Below are positions 1-7,788 of a stretch of 26,265 nt of DNA, piece after piece. Both the position numbers and the translations under genes were made by a program. Positions within the stretch are counted from its first letter, which is position 1. The number at the start of each line of letters is the position of its first letter. The notes under the pieces were generated by a model. That model saw only the letters and a program-made list of their open reading frames with translations, was not told the DNA's origin and searched no databases. Source of the DNA: Anaerolineales bacterium UBA6128 (lineage in GTDB: Bacteria > Chloroflexota > Anaerolineae > UBA1429); the NCBI GenBank assembly GCA_002423325.1, contig DIVQ01000042.1, forward strand, positions 1 through 26,265, read 5' to 3'.

Positions 1-78
1 AAGATTATCATTTGATTGGACACGCACCAGCAAGGCGCTTTGTTCCGCTGCCAACCGTCCTCGACCCCTGGCGCTCTT

Positions 79-107
79 TTGCAGGATCGGCCCCATCGTG
101 CTATCAT
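79..107 (+). promoter_or_regulatory. Putative sigma70-type promoter for the FAD oxidoreductase
   Basis: A TTGCAG -35 box (79-84) and a TATCAT -10 box (102-107) are separated by 17 bases and lie about 40 bases upstream of the ATG at 149. The same TATCAT -10 recurs before the chelatase gene at the far end of the window, which supports it as a house promoter style. The call rests on sequence match only. Confidence 0.5.
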
Positions 108-148
108 CCCAGCGCAACGCTGCCTACCACCGTCACGAAAGGGCCGTG

Positions 149-1579
149 ATGACAGACCACCCCGAGACCAACGTCGCTCACGCCGCGTGCTTGACCTCGC
201 CCTACGACGCAGCCCTGCCAAGTCTCACCGCCGACTTTGTCGTGTTGGGGGGCGGTCTGGCTGGCCTGACCTTTGCCGACGAGGCCAGCAAGCGCGGGCG
301 TTCCGCCATCGTGCTGGAGCGCGATGACCAGGTGGGCGGCCTGTCGCGCACGATGGTGTATGGAGACTATCGCTTCGATCTGGGCGGGCACCGCTTTCAC
401 ACCGCGCTGCCGCACATCGAGAGTTGGTTTCAGGAGCTGCTGGGCGACGACTTGATCGAGGTGGGACGCAAGAGCCGCATACGCCTGCTCAATCGTTATG
501 TCGACTATCCCATCGAGTTCCCCGGCGCTATCAGCGCCTTTAGCGTGCCCACGGCCCTGCGCATCCTGGGCAGCTATATTGGCGCCACCATCGCGCGTAT
601 CTCGCCCAGACCCGACATCTCGTTCGAGGACTGGGTCACGCAGCGCTTTGGCCGCGCCCTGTACGACATCTACTTTCACCCCTACACCGAAAAGGTCTGG
701 GGCATGGACTGCACCGAACTCTCGGCCGACTGGGCCAGCCAGCGCATCAAGCTTCCCAGCCTGATGGCCGCCGTTACAGGCAGCCTCAAACGCAGCAACA
801 AGAACAAGGCCGCCACGCTGGTCTCGCGCTTTACCTACCCCGTGCTGGGCATCGGCATGATGACCGACCGCCTGGCCGAGCGCGCCACGGCCACCGGCAA
901 CGCCTGGGTGCAGGTCAACAGCGCCGTCGAGCGGCTGGAGTATGACGAGACCGCCAAACTCTGGCGCGTGCACTACCGCCACCAGGGAGAGCCGCGCGTG
1001 GCCGAGGGCCGCCAGGTGATCTCCACCATTCCAGTCGACCGCATGGTGCCGATGATGCCCGCTACGCCCTCCGACGCGCTGGCCACCAGCGCCCGCTTGG
1101 GATATCGCAGCCTGATGTGCATCTTTTTGGCCGTCGAGGGCCAGAGCGTCAGCGAGGACACCTGGACTTATTTCCCCGACCGCGATCTGACCCTGGGGCG
1201 CACGCATGAGCCGCGCAACTGGAGCCCGCGTATGGCGCCCGAGGGCAGCACGTCGCTGTGCGTCGAGGTGTTCTGCCAGGCCAACGACGCCGTCTGGCGC
1301 ACCGACGACGCCACGCTCATCGCCACCGTCACGCAAGAGCTGGACAAGCTGGGCTTTCTGGCGCGCTCCCGCGTCCGCAACGCCTGGATGACGCGCGTCT
1401 GGGACGCCTACCCGGTCTATCGCATCGGCTACCGCGAGACGCTCGACAGCCTGCAGGCCTATCTGCAGCGCTTCCCCACGCTGCACCTGGTCGGCCGCAC
1501 GGGGTCGTTCCGGTACCTCAACATCGACACCGTGATCGACGACGCACTCGTCAACGCTCAGGCGTTGGCCAGGCCCTGA
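149..1579 (+). CDS. FAD-dependent oxidoreductase, UDP-galactopyranose mutase / protoporphyrinogen-oxidase-like
   Basis: This 476-residue protein has an N-terminal Rossmann FAD-binding fold: VVLGGGLAGL at residues 31-40, a ribose-binding Glu57, and the GGLSRT (63-68) and GGHRFH (79-84) segments typical of UDP-galactopyranose mutase and amine-oxidase-like flavoproteins. The C-terminus carries the second FAD contact, GRTGSFRYLNID. Length suits the family. The ATG at 149 is preferred over a GTG at 98 because an AAAGGG ribosome binding site precedes it and because the GTG would overlap the promoter. No signal peptide is visible, so it is probably cytoplasmic. The aldose-epimerase-like gene follows after 66 bases, which fits a role in sugar or nucleotide-sugar chemistry. 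The family is clear, but the substrate (UDP-galactopyranose, another NDP-sugar or a carotenoid-like lipid) cannot be told from sequence. Confidence 0.85.
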   Translation: MTDHPETNVAHAACLTSPYDAALPSLTADFVVLGGGLAGLTFADEASKRGRSAIVLERDDQVGGLSRTMVYGDYRFDLGGHRFHTALPHIESWFQELLGDDLIEVGRKSRIRLLNRYVDYPIEFPGAISAFSVPTALRILGSYIGATIARISPRPDISFEDWVTQRFGRALYDIYFHPYTEKVWGMDCTELSADWASQRIKLPSLMAAVTGSLKRSNKNKAATLVSRFTYPVLGIGMMTDRLAERATATGNAWVQVNSAVERLEYDETAKLWRVHYRHQGEPRVAEGRQVISTIPVDRMVPMMPATPSDALATSARLGYRSLMCIFLAVEGQSVSEDTWTYFPDRDLTLGRTHEPRNWSPRMAPEGSTSLCVEVFCQANDAVWRTDDATLIATVTQELDKLGFLARSRVRNAWMTRVWDAYPVYRIGYRETLDSLQAYLQRFPTLHLVGRTGSFRYLNIDTVIDDALVNAQALARP

Positions 1580-1645
1580 CGTCCGGCTGCGGCTGCCGGC
1601 TGCCGTTCATCCAATCACAGGACACACCACATTCTGGAGGCAAAG

Positions 1646-2659
1646 ATGCCCGCTTCGTTCGCGACCGACGTCCCCTTCCGGCAGACCGACTGGCGCGTGG
1701 TGCGCCTGGAGGCCTCGCACCCCAACGGCAGCACGCTCACCGTCGCTCAGTTCGCACCGGCCCTGGGCTGCAACCTGCTCTCATTCAGCGTCGACGGCTC
1801 TGACTATATCGTCGCCGGCGACCTTGAACCCGAGCCCCGCCTGCTCGGCTCGCCCATCCTGTACCCCATGCCCAACCGCGTGCGCAACGGCCACATGACC
1901 TTTGAGGGTCGTACCTTTGCGTTCGAGCCCAACATGGGCGGGCACTTTATCCATGGTCTGGTGCGTGATCAGACCTGGGAGGTGGATCCGCCGGTGGCGG
2001 ACGGCGACAGCGCCAGCGTGACGGCGCGCATACGCTTTGCGCCGGGCACGCCCATCCACACGTTGTTCCCCATCGCCAACACGCTCGAGCTCACCTGGAC
2101 CGTCACCCCGGGCGCGCTGCGCATGGACTGGATGGTGCGCAACGATGATGCCACCCAGCGCCTGCCCTTCGGGCTGGCGATTCACCCCTACTTTCGCATC
2201 ATCGGCCCGCGCGAGAGTGTGCGCATCACCGTGCCGGCGCGCAAGTGGATGCAGGCCGTCGAGTTGATGCCCACCGGCAAGCTGGTGGACCCGTCGCGCG
2301 CCCCCGCCGACCTGCGCCGCAGCACCTCGCTCAGCCACCTGCACATCGACGACGTCTTCTGGGGTATGCAGCCCGACAAGCCCGCCCTGATCGACTATGA
2401 CAGCACCGGCATCCGACTGACGCTGTCGGCCTCTGAGCTGTTCACGCATGCCGTCGTCTATACGCCCGAAGGCAAGGACTTTTTCTGCATCGAGAACCAA
2501 TCCTGCTCCACCGACGCGCACAACCTCTACGCCCAGGGGCTGGAAAAGGCCGCGCACCTGCAGATCCTCGAGCCGGGGCAGTCGCTGGAGGCCTGGATCG
2601 AGCTGCGCGTGGGCGCACGAACCCCCAGCGCGGCGCGACCAGTAGTCGCGGCGCGCTGA
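1646..2659 (+). CDS. Aldose 1-epimerase (galactose mutarotase-like) family protein
   Basis: The 337-residue product has the beta-sandwich carbohydrate-binding signature of aldose 1-epimerases. PMPNRVRNG (residues 75-82) supplies the substrate-binding Asn-Arg, GGHFIHG (98-104) an early His pair, FGLAIHPYF (175-183) the catalytic-type His180, and FFCIENQSC (279-287) the catalytic-type Glu283. Such enzymes interconvert the alpha and beta anomers of free sugars in the cytoplasm, and many relatives act on other hexoses or sugar phosphates. A GGAGG site lies six bases before the ATG. The gene lies between the FAD oxidoreductase and the acetyltransferase on the same strand, four bases from the latter, so the three are probably co-transcribed. 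Substrate is unknown. Confidence 0.88.
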   Translation: MPASFATDVPFRQTDWRVVRLEASHPNGSTLTVAQFAPALGCNLLSFSVDGSDYIVAGDLEPEPRLLGSPILYPMPNRVRNGHMTFEGRTFAFEPNMGGHFIHGLVRDQTWEVDPPVADGDSASVTARIRFAPGTPIHTLFPIANTLELTWTVTPGALRMDWMVRNDDATQRLPFGLAIHPYFRIIGPRESVRITVPARKWMQAVELMPTGKLVDPSRAPADLRRSTSLSHLHIDDVFWGMQPDKPALIDYDSTGIRLTLSASELFTHAVVYTPEGKDFFCIENQSCSTDAHNLYAQGLEKAAHLQILEPGQSLEAWIELRVGARTPSAARPVVAAR

Positions 2660-2663
2660 CGCG

Positions 2664-3161
2664 ATGCGCATTGCGACACCGCGCCTGCTGCTCCGCGACA
2701 CGCGCGCCGAGGACATCCCGGCCCTCATCGCGCTCTGGACGGATGCCGAGGTGACACGTTACATGGGCGGGCCCCGCAGGCCCGCCCATTTGCGCGAGGC
2801 CTTTGAGCAGACGCTCGCCCAGGGACCCGATCGCTACGACCTCTATCCGGTGATCGAGGTGGCCTCCGGCACCGTGGTGGGGCATTGTGGTCTGCTGGAC
2901 AAAGAGATCGAGGGCGCCCTGGAGATCGAGTTGGTCTATGTGCTGGCGCGGCCCTGCTGGGGACGCGGCTATGCCACCGAGATCGCGCGCGCCATCGCGC
3001 AGGACGCCTTCACGCGGCAGGGGCTGCGCCGCCTGGTGGCGCTGATCGAGCCGGGCAACGTGGCTTCGGAGCGCGTCGCCGCCAAGGTGGGGATGGAGCT
3101 GGAGCGCGAGGTGCTACGCCCGGGCGGCCATCTGATGCGGCTTTACGCGCTCAACGCTTGA
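2664..3161 (+). CDS. GNAT family N-acetyltransferase (RimJ/RimL-like)
   Basis: The 165-residue protein begins with the MRIATPRLLLRDTRAEDI stretch typical of RimJ/RimL-type GNAT enzymes. It has the acetyl-CoA pyrophosphate-binding motif A around residues 95-110 (CWGRGYATEIARA, with GRGYA at 100-104) and the later NVASERVAAKVGM segment that follows in this family. It should transfer an acetyl group from acetyl-CoA to a protein N-terminus or small amine; the acceptor is unknown. It begins four bases after the epimerase stop, implying translational coupling. Its reading frame contains a perfect 11-bp inverted repeat at 2763-2789 that encodes MGGPRRPA; this is discussed as a finding. Confidence 0.85.
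   Translation: MRIATPRLLLRDTRAEDIPALIALWTDAEVTRYMGGPRRPAHLREAFEQTLAQGPDRYDLYPVIEVASGTVVGHCGLLDKEIEGALEIELVYVLARPCWGRGYATEIARAIAQDAFTRQGLRRLVALIEPGNVASERVAAKVGMELEREVLRPGGHLMRLYALNA
2763..2789. repeat. Perfect GC-rich inverted repeat inside the GNAT gene
   Basis: ATGGGCGGGCC (2763-2773) is followed by a five-base loop (CCGCA) and its exact reverse complement (2779-2789). It would form a very stable hairpin in mRNA near codon 35 of the acetyltransferase. No T-tract follows, so it is not an obvious terminator. Confidence 0.6.
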
Positions 3162-3239
3162 CAGCGTGCTGCAACTTGTGCACACTAGTGGCGTCGTCAT
3201 GTACGGGGCTCAACCCCTCATACACATAGGAGGCAGAAC

Positions 3240-4433
3240 ATGGTCGAAGGCAAGAATGAGCAGGCGGTCTTTCCACGCAAGCTCAAGATGGGTATGGTCG
3301 GCGGGGGGCGCGACGCCTTTATCGGCGCGGCGCACCGGCGTGCGGCCATGCTCGAAGGGGACGTCGAACTGGTGGCGGGCTGCTTTTCGTCCACGCCGGA
3401 AAAGAGCAAGGCCTCCGGCAAAGACCTCTACCTTCCCGACAACCGCGTCTATGGCACCTACCTGGAGATGATCGCGGAAGAGCTCAAGCTGCCGGAGGGC
3501 GAGCGCATCGATTTCGTCTCGGTCGTGACGCCCAACCACATGCACTATCCGGTGGCCAAGGCCTTTGTGGAGGCCGGCTTTAACGTCGTCTGCGACAAGC
3601 CGATGGTGCACACGGTCGAGCAGGCCATGGACCTCATCAAGGCGGTCAAGAAGAACGACGTGTTGTTCGCCGTGACCTACAACTATACCGGGTATCCGAT
3701 GGTCAAGCAGGCGCAGCACCTCGTCAAGAGCGGCGCGCTGGGCACCATCCAGAAGGTCATCGTCGAGTATCCGCAGGGCTGGCTCGTCACCCGCGCCGAG
3801 CTCGAAGGCTCCAAGCAGGCGGCCTGGCGCACCGATCCCGCGCGCTCGGGCGCGTCGGGCTGCATCGGCGACATCGGCTCGCACTGCGAGAACCTGGCGT
3901 CCTACATCACCGGCCTCGAGCTAGAGTCGATGTGCGCCCACTTGAGCACCTTTGCCGCGGGCCGCGAGCTCGACGACGACGGCGACATCCTGCTGCGCTT
4001 CAAGGGCGGCGCCAAGGGCATTCTGACGGCCTCGCAGATCTGCCCCGGCCAGGAGAACAGCCTCCGTATTCGCGTCTGGGGCACCAAGGCCGGCCTCGAG
4101 TGGATCCAGGAAGAGCCCAACTATTTGCTCGTGCGCTCCAACGACGGCCCCGAGCAGACTTACCGGCGCGGCTGGGGCTACAACTGCGACGCGGCCAAGG
4201 CCGCAACGCGGCTGCCCACCGGCCACCCCGAGGCCTTCTTTGAGGCCTTTGCCAACATCTACCACAACTATTGCAACACGCTGCGCGCCAAACTGATGGG
4301 CGTAGCGCCGACTGAGATTGATCTCGACTTTCCGACCGTCGTCGACGGCGCGCGCGGTGTCTACTTTATCAACAAGGCCGTTGAGAGCAACGCCAGCGAC
4401 GTCAAGTGGACGCCGGCCGAGTTCGTGCTGTAG
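3240..4433 (+). CDS. Gfo/Idh/MocA family oxidoreductase
   Basis: The 397-residue protein is an NAD(P)-dependent sugar or inositol dehydrogenase-type enzyme. The Rossmann nucleotide-binding loop is GMVGGGRDAF (residues 18-27). The usual EKP motif is DKP (119-121), with the catalytic-type Lys kept. The central GDIGSH stretch supplies Asp211 and His215 of the family's D-x-x-x-H active-site pair. A strong AGGAGG site precedes the ATG. A sugar isomerase/epimerase gene follows on the same strand after about 200 bases that contain an inverted repeat. This oxidoreductase plus AP-endonuclease-2-fold epimerase pairing is seen in 3-keto-sugar pathways such as E. coli YcjS/YcjR, so oxidation of a sugar hydroxyl to a keto-sugar is a reasonable guess. 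Substrate is unproven. Confidence 0.9.
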   Translation: MVEGKNEQAVFPRKLKMGMVGGGRDAFIGAAHRRAAMLEGDVELVAGCFSSTPEKSKASGKDLYLPDNRVYGTYLEMIAEELKLPEGERIDFVSVVTPNHMHYPVAKAFVEAGFNVVCDKPMVHTVEQAMDLIKAVKKNDVLFAVTYNYTGYPMVKQAQHLVKSGALGTIQKVIVEYPQGWLVTRAELEGSKQAAWRTDPARSGASGCIGDIGSHCENLASYITGLELESMCAHLSTFAAGRELDDDGDILLRFKGGAKGILTASQICPGQENSLRIRVWGTKAGLEWIQEEPNYLLVRSNDGPEQTYRRGWGYNCDAAKAATRLPTGHPEAFFEAFANIYHNYCNTLRAKLMGVAPTEIDLDFPTVVDGARGVYFINKAVESNASDVKWTPAEFVL

Positions 4434-4445
4434 GAGGGGGGAGTT

Positions 4446-4534
4446 ATCACGAATGACACGAAGGGAACGAATGACACGAATAACGCCTTTTATGTTTCAT
4501 TCGTGTAATTAGTCCTTTTCGCGACATTCGTGAT
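4446..4534. repeat. CACGAAT-rich inverted repeat, copy 1
   Basis: ATCACGAATG (4446-4455) pairs with CATTCGTGAT (4525-4534). Several further direct and inverted copies of the core ACACGAAT lie between them. The element fills the gap between two co-oriented sugar genes, and close relatives occur at 11836-11933 and 18330-18397. It has no coding potential. Confidence 0.7.
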
Positions 4535-4630
4535 CCAATTGCGGTACTCCCGCATGGCACCCTGCTAGCGCCAGGAGTCAGTTTCGTGCCGCGGCATCCG
4601 CTGCGCCAACCTGTGAAGGAGAACACAACC

Positions 4631-5635
4631 ATGACCAGACCAGCCACGCTCTTTACCGGACAGTGGGCCGACCTCCCGCTGGAGACCGTCGCCCAAAAAG
4701 CCAGCGCCTGGGGCTATGATGGCCTCGAGCTCGCCTGCTGGGGCGACCACTTTGACGTCGGCAAGGCGCTCAGTGAGGATGGCTACTGCAAGGGCAGGTG
4801 GGACCTGCTGAACAAGTACGGGCTCAAGTGCTGGGCCATCAGCACACACCTGGTAGGCCAGTGCGTGTGCGACGACCCGATCGACCAGCGCCATCAGGGC
4901 ATCCTGCCGCCGGCCATCTGGGGCGACGGCGACCCCGAGGGCGTGCGCCAGCGCGCCGCTGAGGAAGTCAAGAACACCGCGCGCGCCGCGGCCAAGTTCG
5001 GCGTCAAGGTCGTCAATGGCTTTACTGGCAGCAAGATCTGGAAGACGGTGGCCGGCTTCCCGCCCGTGCCGCCCGAGATGATCGAGGAAGGCTACAAGGA
5101 CTTTGCCGATCGCTGGAACCCCCTCATCGACGTGTTCGACGAGGTGGGCGTCAAGTTCGCGCTGGAGGTGCATCCCTCCGAGATCGCGTTCGACTTTTGG
5201 AGCGCCAAGCGCGTGCTGGAGGCCGTCAAGAGCCGTCCGGGCTTTGGGTTCAACTTTGACCCCAGCCACCTCTACTGGCAGATGATGGATCCGGTGGCCT
5301 TTATCTACGAGTTCGGCCATCGCATCTATCACATGCACGTCAAAGAGTCGGTGCGCCTGCTGGATGGCCGCAATGGCATCCTCGGCTCGCTGCTCAACTT
5401 TGGTGACCATCGTCGCGGCTGGAACTTTGTGTCGCCCGGGCGCGGCGGCGTGCCCTTCGAGCGCGTCTTCCGTGCGCTCAACGACATCGGCTACGAGGGC
5501 CCCGCCTCGGTCGAATGGGAAGACAACGGGATGAACCGTGATCAGGGCGCGCCCGAGGCGTTGGCGATGATCCGTCGCCTGGACCTCACGCCCTCCAACG
5601 TGGCCTTTGACGCGGCGTTCTCGGCCAAGGGCTAG
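4631..5635 (+). CDS. Sugar phosphate isomerase/epimerase (AP endonuclease 2 / xylose-isomerase-like TIM barrel)
   Basis: The 334-residue TIM-barrel protein carries the four metal-ligand positions of the family: Glu179 in LEVHPSE, Asp210 in NFDPSH, His236 in HMHVKE and a C-terminal Glu (295 or 297) in SVEWED. His213 of the DPSH motif is also present. Members interconvert keto- and aldo-sugars or epimerise keto-sugars with a divalent metal. The start at 4631 is chosen for the AAGGAG site nine bases upstream; a frame-compatible upstream ATG at 4586 lacks one. It lies downstream of the Gfo/Idh/MocA gene and probably acts on its keto-sugar product. The exact reaction (isomerase, 3-epimerase or 4-epimerase) cannot be assigned. 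Confidence 0.9.
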   Translation: MTRPATLFTGQWADLPLETVAQKASAWGYDGLELACWGDHFDVGKALSEDGYCKGRWDLLNKYGLKCWAISTHLVGQCVCDDPIDQRHQGILPPAIWGDGDPEGVRQRAAEEVKNTARAAAKFGVKVVNGFTGSKIWKTVAGFPPVPPEMIEEGYKDFADRWNPLIDVFDEVGVKFALEVHPSEIAFDFWSAKRVLEAVKSRPGFGFNFDPSHLYWQMMDPVAFIYEFGHRIYHMHVKESVRLLDGRNGILGSLLNFGDHRRGWNFVSPGRGGVPFERVFRALNDIGYEGPASVEWEDNGMNRDQGAPEALAMIRRLDLTPSNVAFDAAFSAKG

Positions 5636-5973
5636 GAAGGCGGCCGAAAACTCTCGGTCTGACGAGTTCGTACGAGCGCCGGATTCCTGAAGGCAAGGCC
5701 ACCGCAACCAAATGCACACAACAGCACTTTCTAGGCGACGTTACGCGGCGCCATAGTCCGCTGGGGGCTTTTCGGCTTTGCCTCTAGAAGACGCACCACA
5801 ACCGACGTCGAGCCCGAGCCCGTCGCTACCTTTACTGTCTGCCGCCTTCATAGTGCCGAGGCCCACGCGGGAATCGTCGCGCCCGTAGCCGGCGCAAGCC
5901 AAACGGTAGGGGCGAACCTTGTGTTCGCCCCTATCCTATGGCTGAAGGGCGATACTCGGCGCTCCTCATGCCC
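5636..5973. other. Intergenic region between convergent genes
   Basis: No credible gene is seen in these 338 bases. The region separates the sugar epimerase from the convergent DUF4091 gene. The only clear structure is a perfect hairpin at 5907-5933, annotated separately. Confidence 0.6.
5907..5933. repeat. Perfect 11-bp hairpin, candidate bidirectional terminator or REP-like element
   Basis: TAGGGGCGAAC (5907-5917), a CTTGT loop and GTTCGCCCCTA (5923-5933) form a perfect stem. It lies 40 bases downstream of the minus-strand DUF4091 stop and about 270 bases after the epimerase stop. No T-tract follows on either strand. A degenerate relative (TAGGGGCGGTTC and partner) occurs near 26045-26070, which suggests a dispersed repeat rather than a dedicated terminator. 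Confidence 0.55.
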
Positions 5974-7578
5974 CTACGCCCCCCCCAACAGCGCGCGCCG
6001 CAACTCCCAGCGCCAGCGCGCCACCTTGGGGAACTCGCTGAAACTGACCAGCGCCGCCAGCCGCGGGTCGTCGCGCGCCACGCCCAGCGTCTGCAGCAAC
6101 TGGTAGTCCTGCAGGCTCTCGGCGAACACCTCCCAGCGCAACGCGTCGATCGGGCCGTCCGCGCCGGGGTAGACCAGGAACGGGTCGCCATAGGCCCAGC
6201 CGCGCTCCCAGCGTCGTCCGTCCAGTGTCGTGAAGGGGTCGATCAGATCACGCGTCTGAGACTCGTACCAATAGTTGTAGCCCCAGTGCAGAAAGCCCTG
6301 GAAAGGCCAGCGGTAGAACAGCAGGCCGTGCATGGCGATCTTGGGCAGGGGCGTGTCCAGCAGCCGGTTAAGGTATTTGTCGCGGGGGCCGCAACAGTAG
6401 TAGCACCAGGACGGGATGCCCTCGCGGTGGAAATCGAGCGCCGTGCGAATCGAAGGCACAGGCATGTCCATCGCGCCCTCGCGAGCAAAGTCGATGTCGG
6501 AGAGCGCGTCCATCACCGGCATCCAGGGCGCCAACTCGCGCAGCAGGGCGCGGTCGGCCAGGTATTGCGGCAGGTGGTCGCCGTGCGGCTCGTCGGACAG
6601 GTGGAAGAACGAGTTCTTCAGAATGCCCTGCTGTTCGCAGAATCCCCGCAGCGCGGGCAGGTACTGCCCAAGGAAAGCCCGGTAGGTATCGGATGTGGCC
6701 GGCGTCTCAGGCGCCCAGAGCAGGCGCTCGTCTTGCCCCTGATCCTCATAGATGCGGATGGCGTTGGCCGCGCCCCACTGTGTGAACAGGTGCGACCACT
6801 CGTAGTGCGTGATCCCGCAGCGCTGCGCCAGCGCGATGTAGCGTTCGACGTCAGACCAGTCGTAGGTGTAGGCGTCCTGGCCCGTGCGGGTGACGCGCAC
6901 GAGTTGGCTGGGGCGCTTTACGCCGTCGGTGGGGGGCGTGAAGGCGGGCACCAGCAGCGTGTCCTGGCCGTGCGCCACCATGTCGCGGACGTAGGCCTCC
7001 AGCACGTGCCAGAAGCGCGCGTCGAAATGCTCGGTCTGGTACCAATCCATCAGCGCGTCGACATAGAACCAGTGGGTGATGTTGAACCCGCTGCGCGGCT
7101 GCAGCGTCACGTCGTGCACAATGACCTGCTGCTCGAGCGCGATGGCCTCGCCCTGCTCCGGGACAACGCGCAGCGCGATGCTGTAGGTGCCGGGCGTGGC
7201 CTCTACGCCCGGTTGCACGGTCACCCAGAAGGCGTGCGTCTCGCCGACCGGCAGCAGCAGCGCGTCCTCGTCAAAAAGCGGATCGGGCACATAGCCGGGG
7301 ACCCGTCCCAGGCCCTCGGTGTCGGCCGGACCCAGCACGGGAGTGTTGTGGTGCGGCATGGGCACGTAACCCACGCGCCGCACGCGCACCTCCCAGCCCG
7401 CAGGGCCGCTGGCCTCCAGGCGTACCGTCTGGCGCTCGTCCCCCTCCATGCGCACGCCCACTTGCAGGCTGCAGCGCTCATTGCGCGCCACATCGATGAC
7501 GAACGGTGCGACCTCCTGCGGGGGCGTGGCGGGATAGTGGCGCACCAGGTTGTGGTGGATCCAGGCATGCAGTCGCAT
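5974..7578 (-). CDS. DUF4091 domain protein, glycoside-hydrolase-like (GH123-related)
   Basis: The 534-residue protein has an N-terminal beta-sandwich-like half (about 1-160), then a TIM-barrel-like half with the acidic motif FFHLSDEP (SDEP at 328-331), matching the Asp-Glu pair of GH123-type enzymes. It ends with the DUF4091 signature GDPFLVYPG followed by GPIDALRWEVFAESLQDY (roughly 475-505). GH123 members are beta-N-acetylgalactosaminidases that use a substrate-assisted mechanism; most DUF4091 proteins are uncharacterised. An AAAGGAG site lies seven bases before the ATG. I see no signal peptide, so it may act on imported oligosaccharides. It is downstream of, and co-oriented with, the M55 peptidase gene but separated from it by two palindromic elements. 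Fold assignment is strong; substrate is inference. Confidence 0.85.
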   Translation of the reverse strand: MRLHAWIHHNLVRHYPATPPQEVAPFVIDVARNERCSLQVGVRMEGDERQTVRLEASGPAGWEVRVRRVGYVPMPHHNTPVLGPADTEGLGRVPGYVPDPLFDEDALLLPVGETHAFWVTVQPGVEATPGTYSIALRVVPEQGEAIALEQQVIVHDVTLQPRSGFNITHWFYVDALMDWYQTEHFDARFWHVLEAYVRDMVAHGQDTLLVPAFTPPTDGVKRPSQLVRVTRTGQDAYTYDWSDVERYIALAQRCGITHYEWSHLFTQWGAANAIRIYEDQGQDERLLWAPETPATSDTYRAFLGQYLPALRGFCEQQGILKNSFFHLSDEPHGDHLPQYLADRALLRELAPWMPVMDALSDIDFAREGAMDMPVPSIRTALDFHREGIPSWCYYCCGPRDKYLNRLLDTPLPKIAMHGLLFYRWPFQGFLHWGYNYWYESQTRDLIDPFTTLDGRRWERGWAYGDPFLVYPGADGPIDALRWEVFAESLQDYQLLQTLGVARDDPRLAALVSFSEFPKVARWRWELRRALLGGA

Positions 7579-7607
7579 GGATGTACTCCTTTGGGCGATA
7601 TGGCGCG

Positions 7608-7682
7608 TCGTAGAGACGTTGGAAGAGGCTCATGGGCCCTCTGTGCTCGTCATTGCGCTTGCCGCTTCCAACGTCTCTACGA
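7608..7682. repeat. MITE-like palindrome with GTAGAGACGTTGGAAG arms, copy 1
   Basis: Perfect 18-bp inverted arms lie at 7608-7625 and 7665-7682 around a 39-base centre with no open frame. The 16-base core GTAGAGACGTTGGAAG is identical in a second element at 25258-25328, while the centres differ. Sharing termini but not the centre suggests a dispersed non-autonomous repeat family. Confidence 0.75.
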
Positions 7683-7747
7683 ATCGGACCCGTTCTCTCT
7701 CGGCTGCGCTTTCATCGGCAATGCGCGGTGAGATCCCTCACCCCACC

Positions 7748-7782
7748 CCCTCACCCCGGCCCGTACCCGGGCGGGGTGAGGG
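7748..7782. repeat. GC-rich long hairpin of the CCCTCACC repeat family; possible terminator of the peptidase gene
   Basis: CCCTCACCCC (7748-7757) and GCCCG (7759-7763) pair with CGGGC (7768-7772) and GGGGTGAGGG (7773-7782). This leaves a four-base loop and one bulged G. On the minus strand it lies seven bases after the M55 peptidase stop codon, so it could act as a terminator. The outer arms match repeats at 16483-16546 and 21866-22106. Confidence 0.6.
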
Positions 7783-7788
7783 CTTCGC

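Noticed and set aside
104..1486. A 460-codon minus-strand frame opposite the FAD oxidoreductase
   Set aside because: Its composition is that of an antisense shadow of a GC-rich gene, with no motif.
3158..3189. A promoter before the Gfo/Idh/MocA gene from the TTGACA at 3158
   Set aside because: The -35 is perfect, but no acceptable -10 lies 15-19 bases away. The gene may instead be read from the upstream operon.
5938..7731. A 597-codon open frame antisense to the DUF4091 gene
   Set aside because: It is a low-complexity Arg/Val/Ala-rich shadow frame created by GC-rich codons. The opposite strand encodes a protein with clear family motifs.
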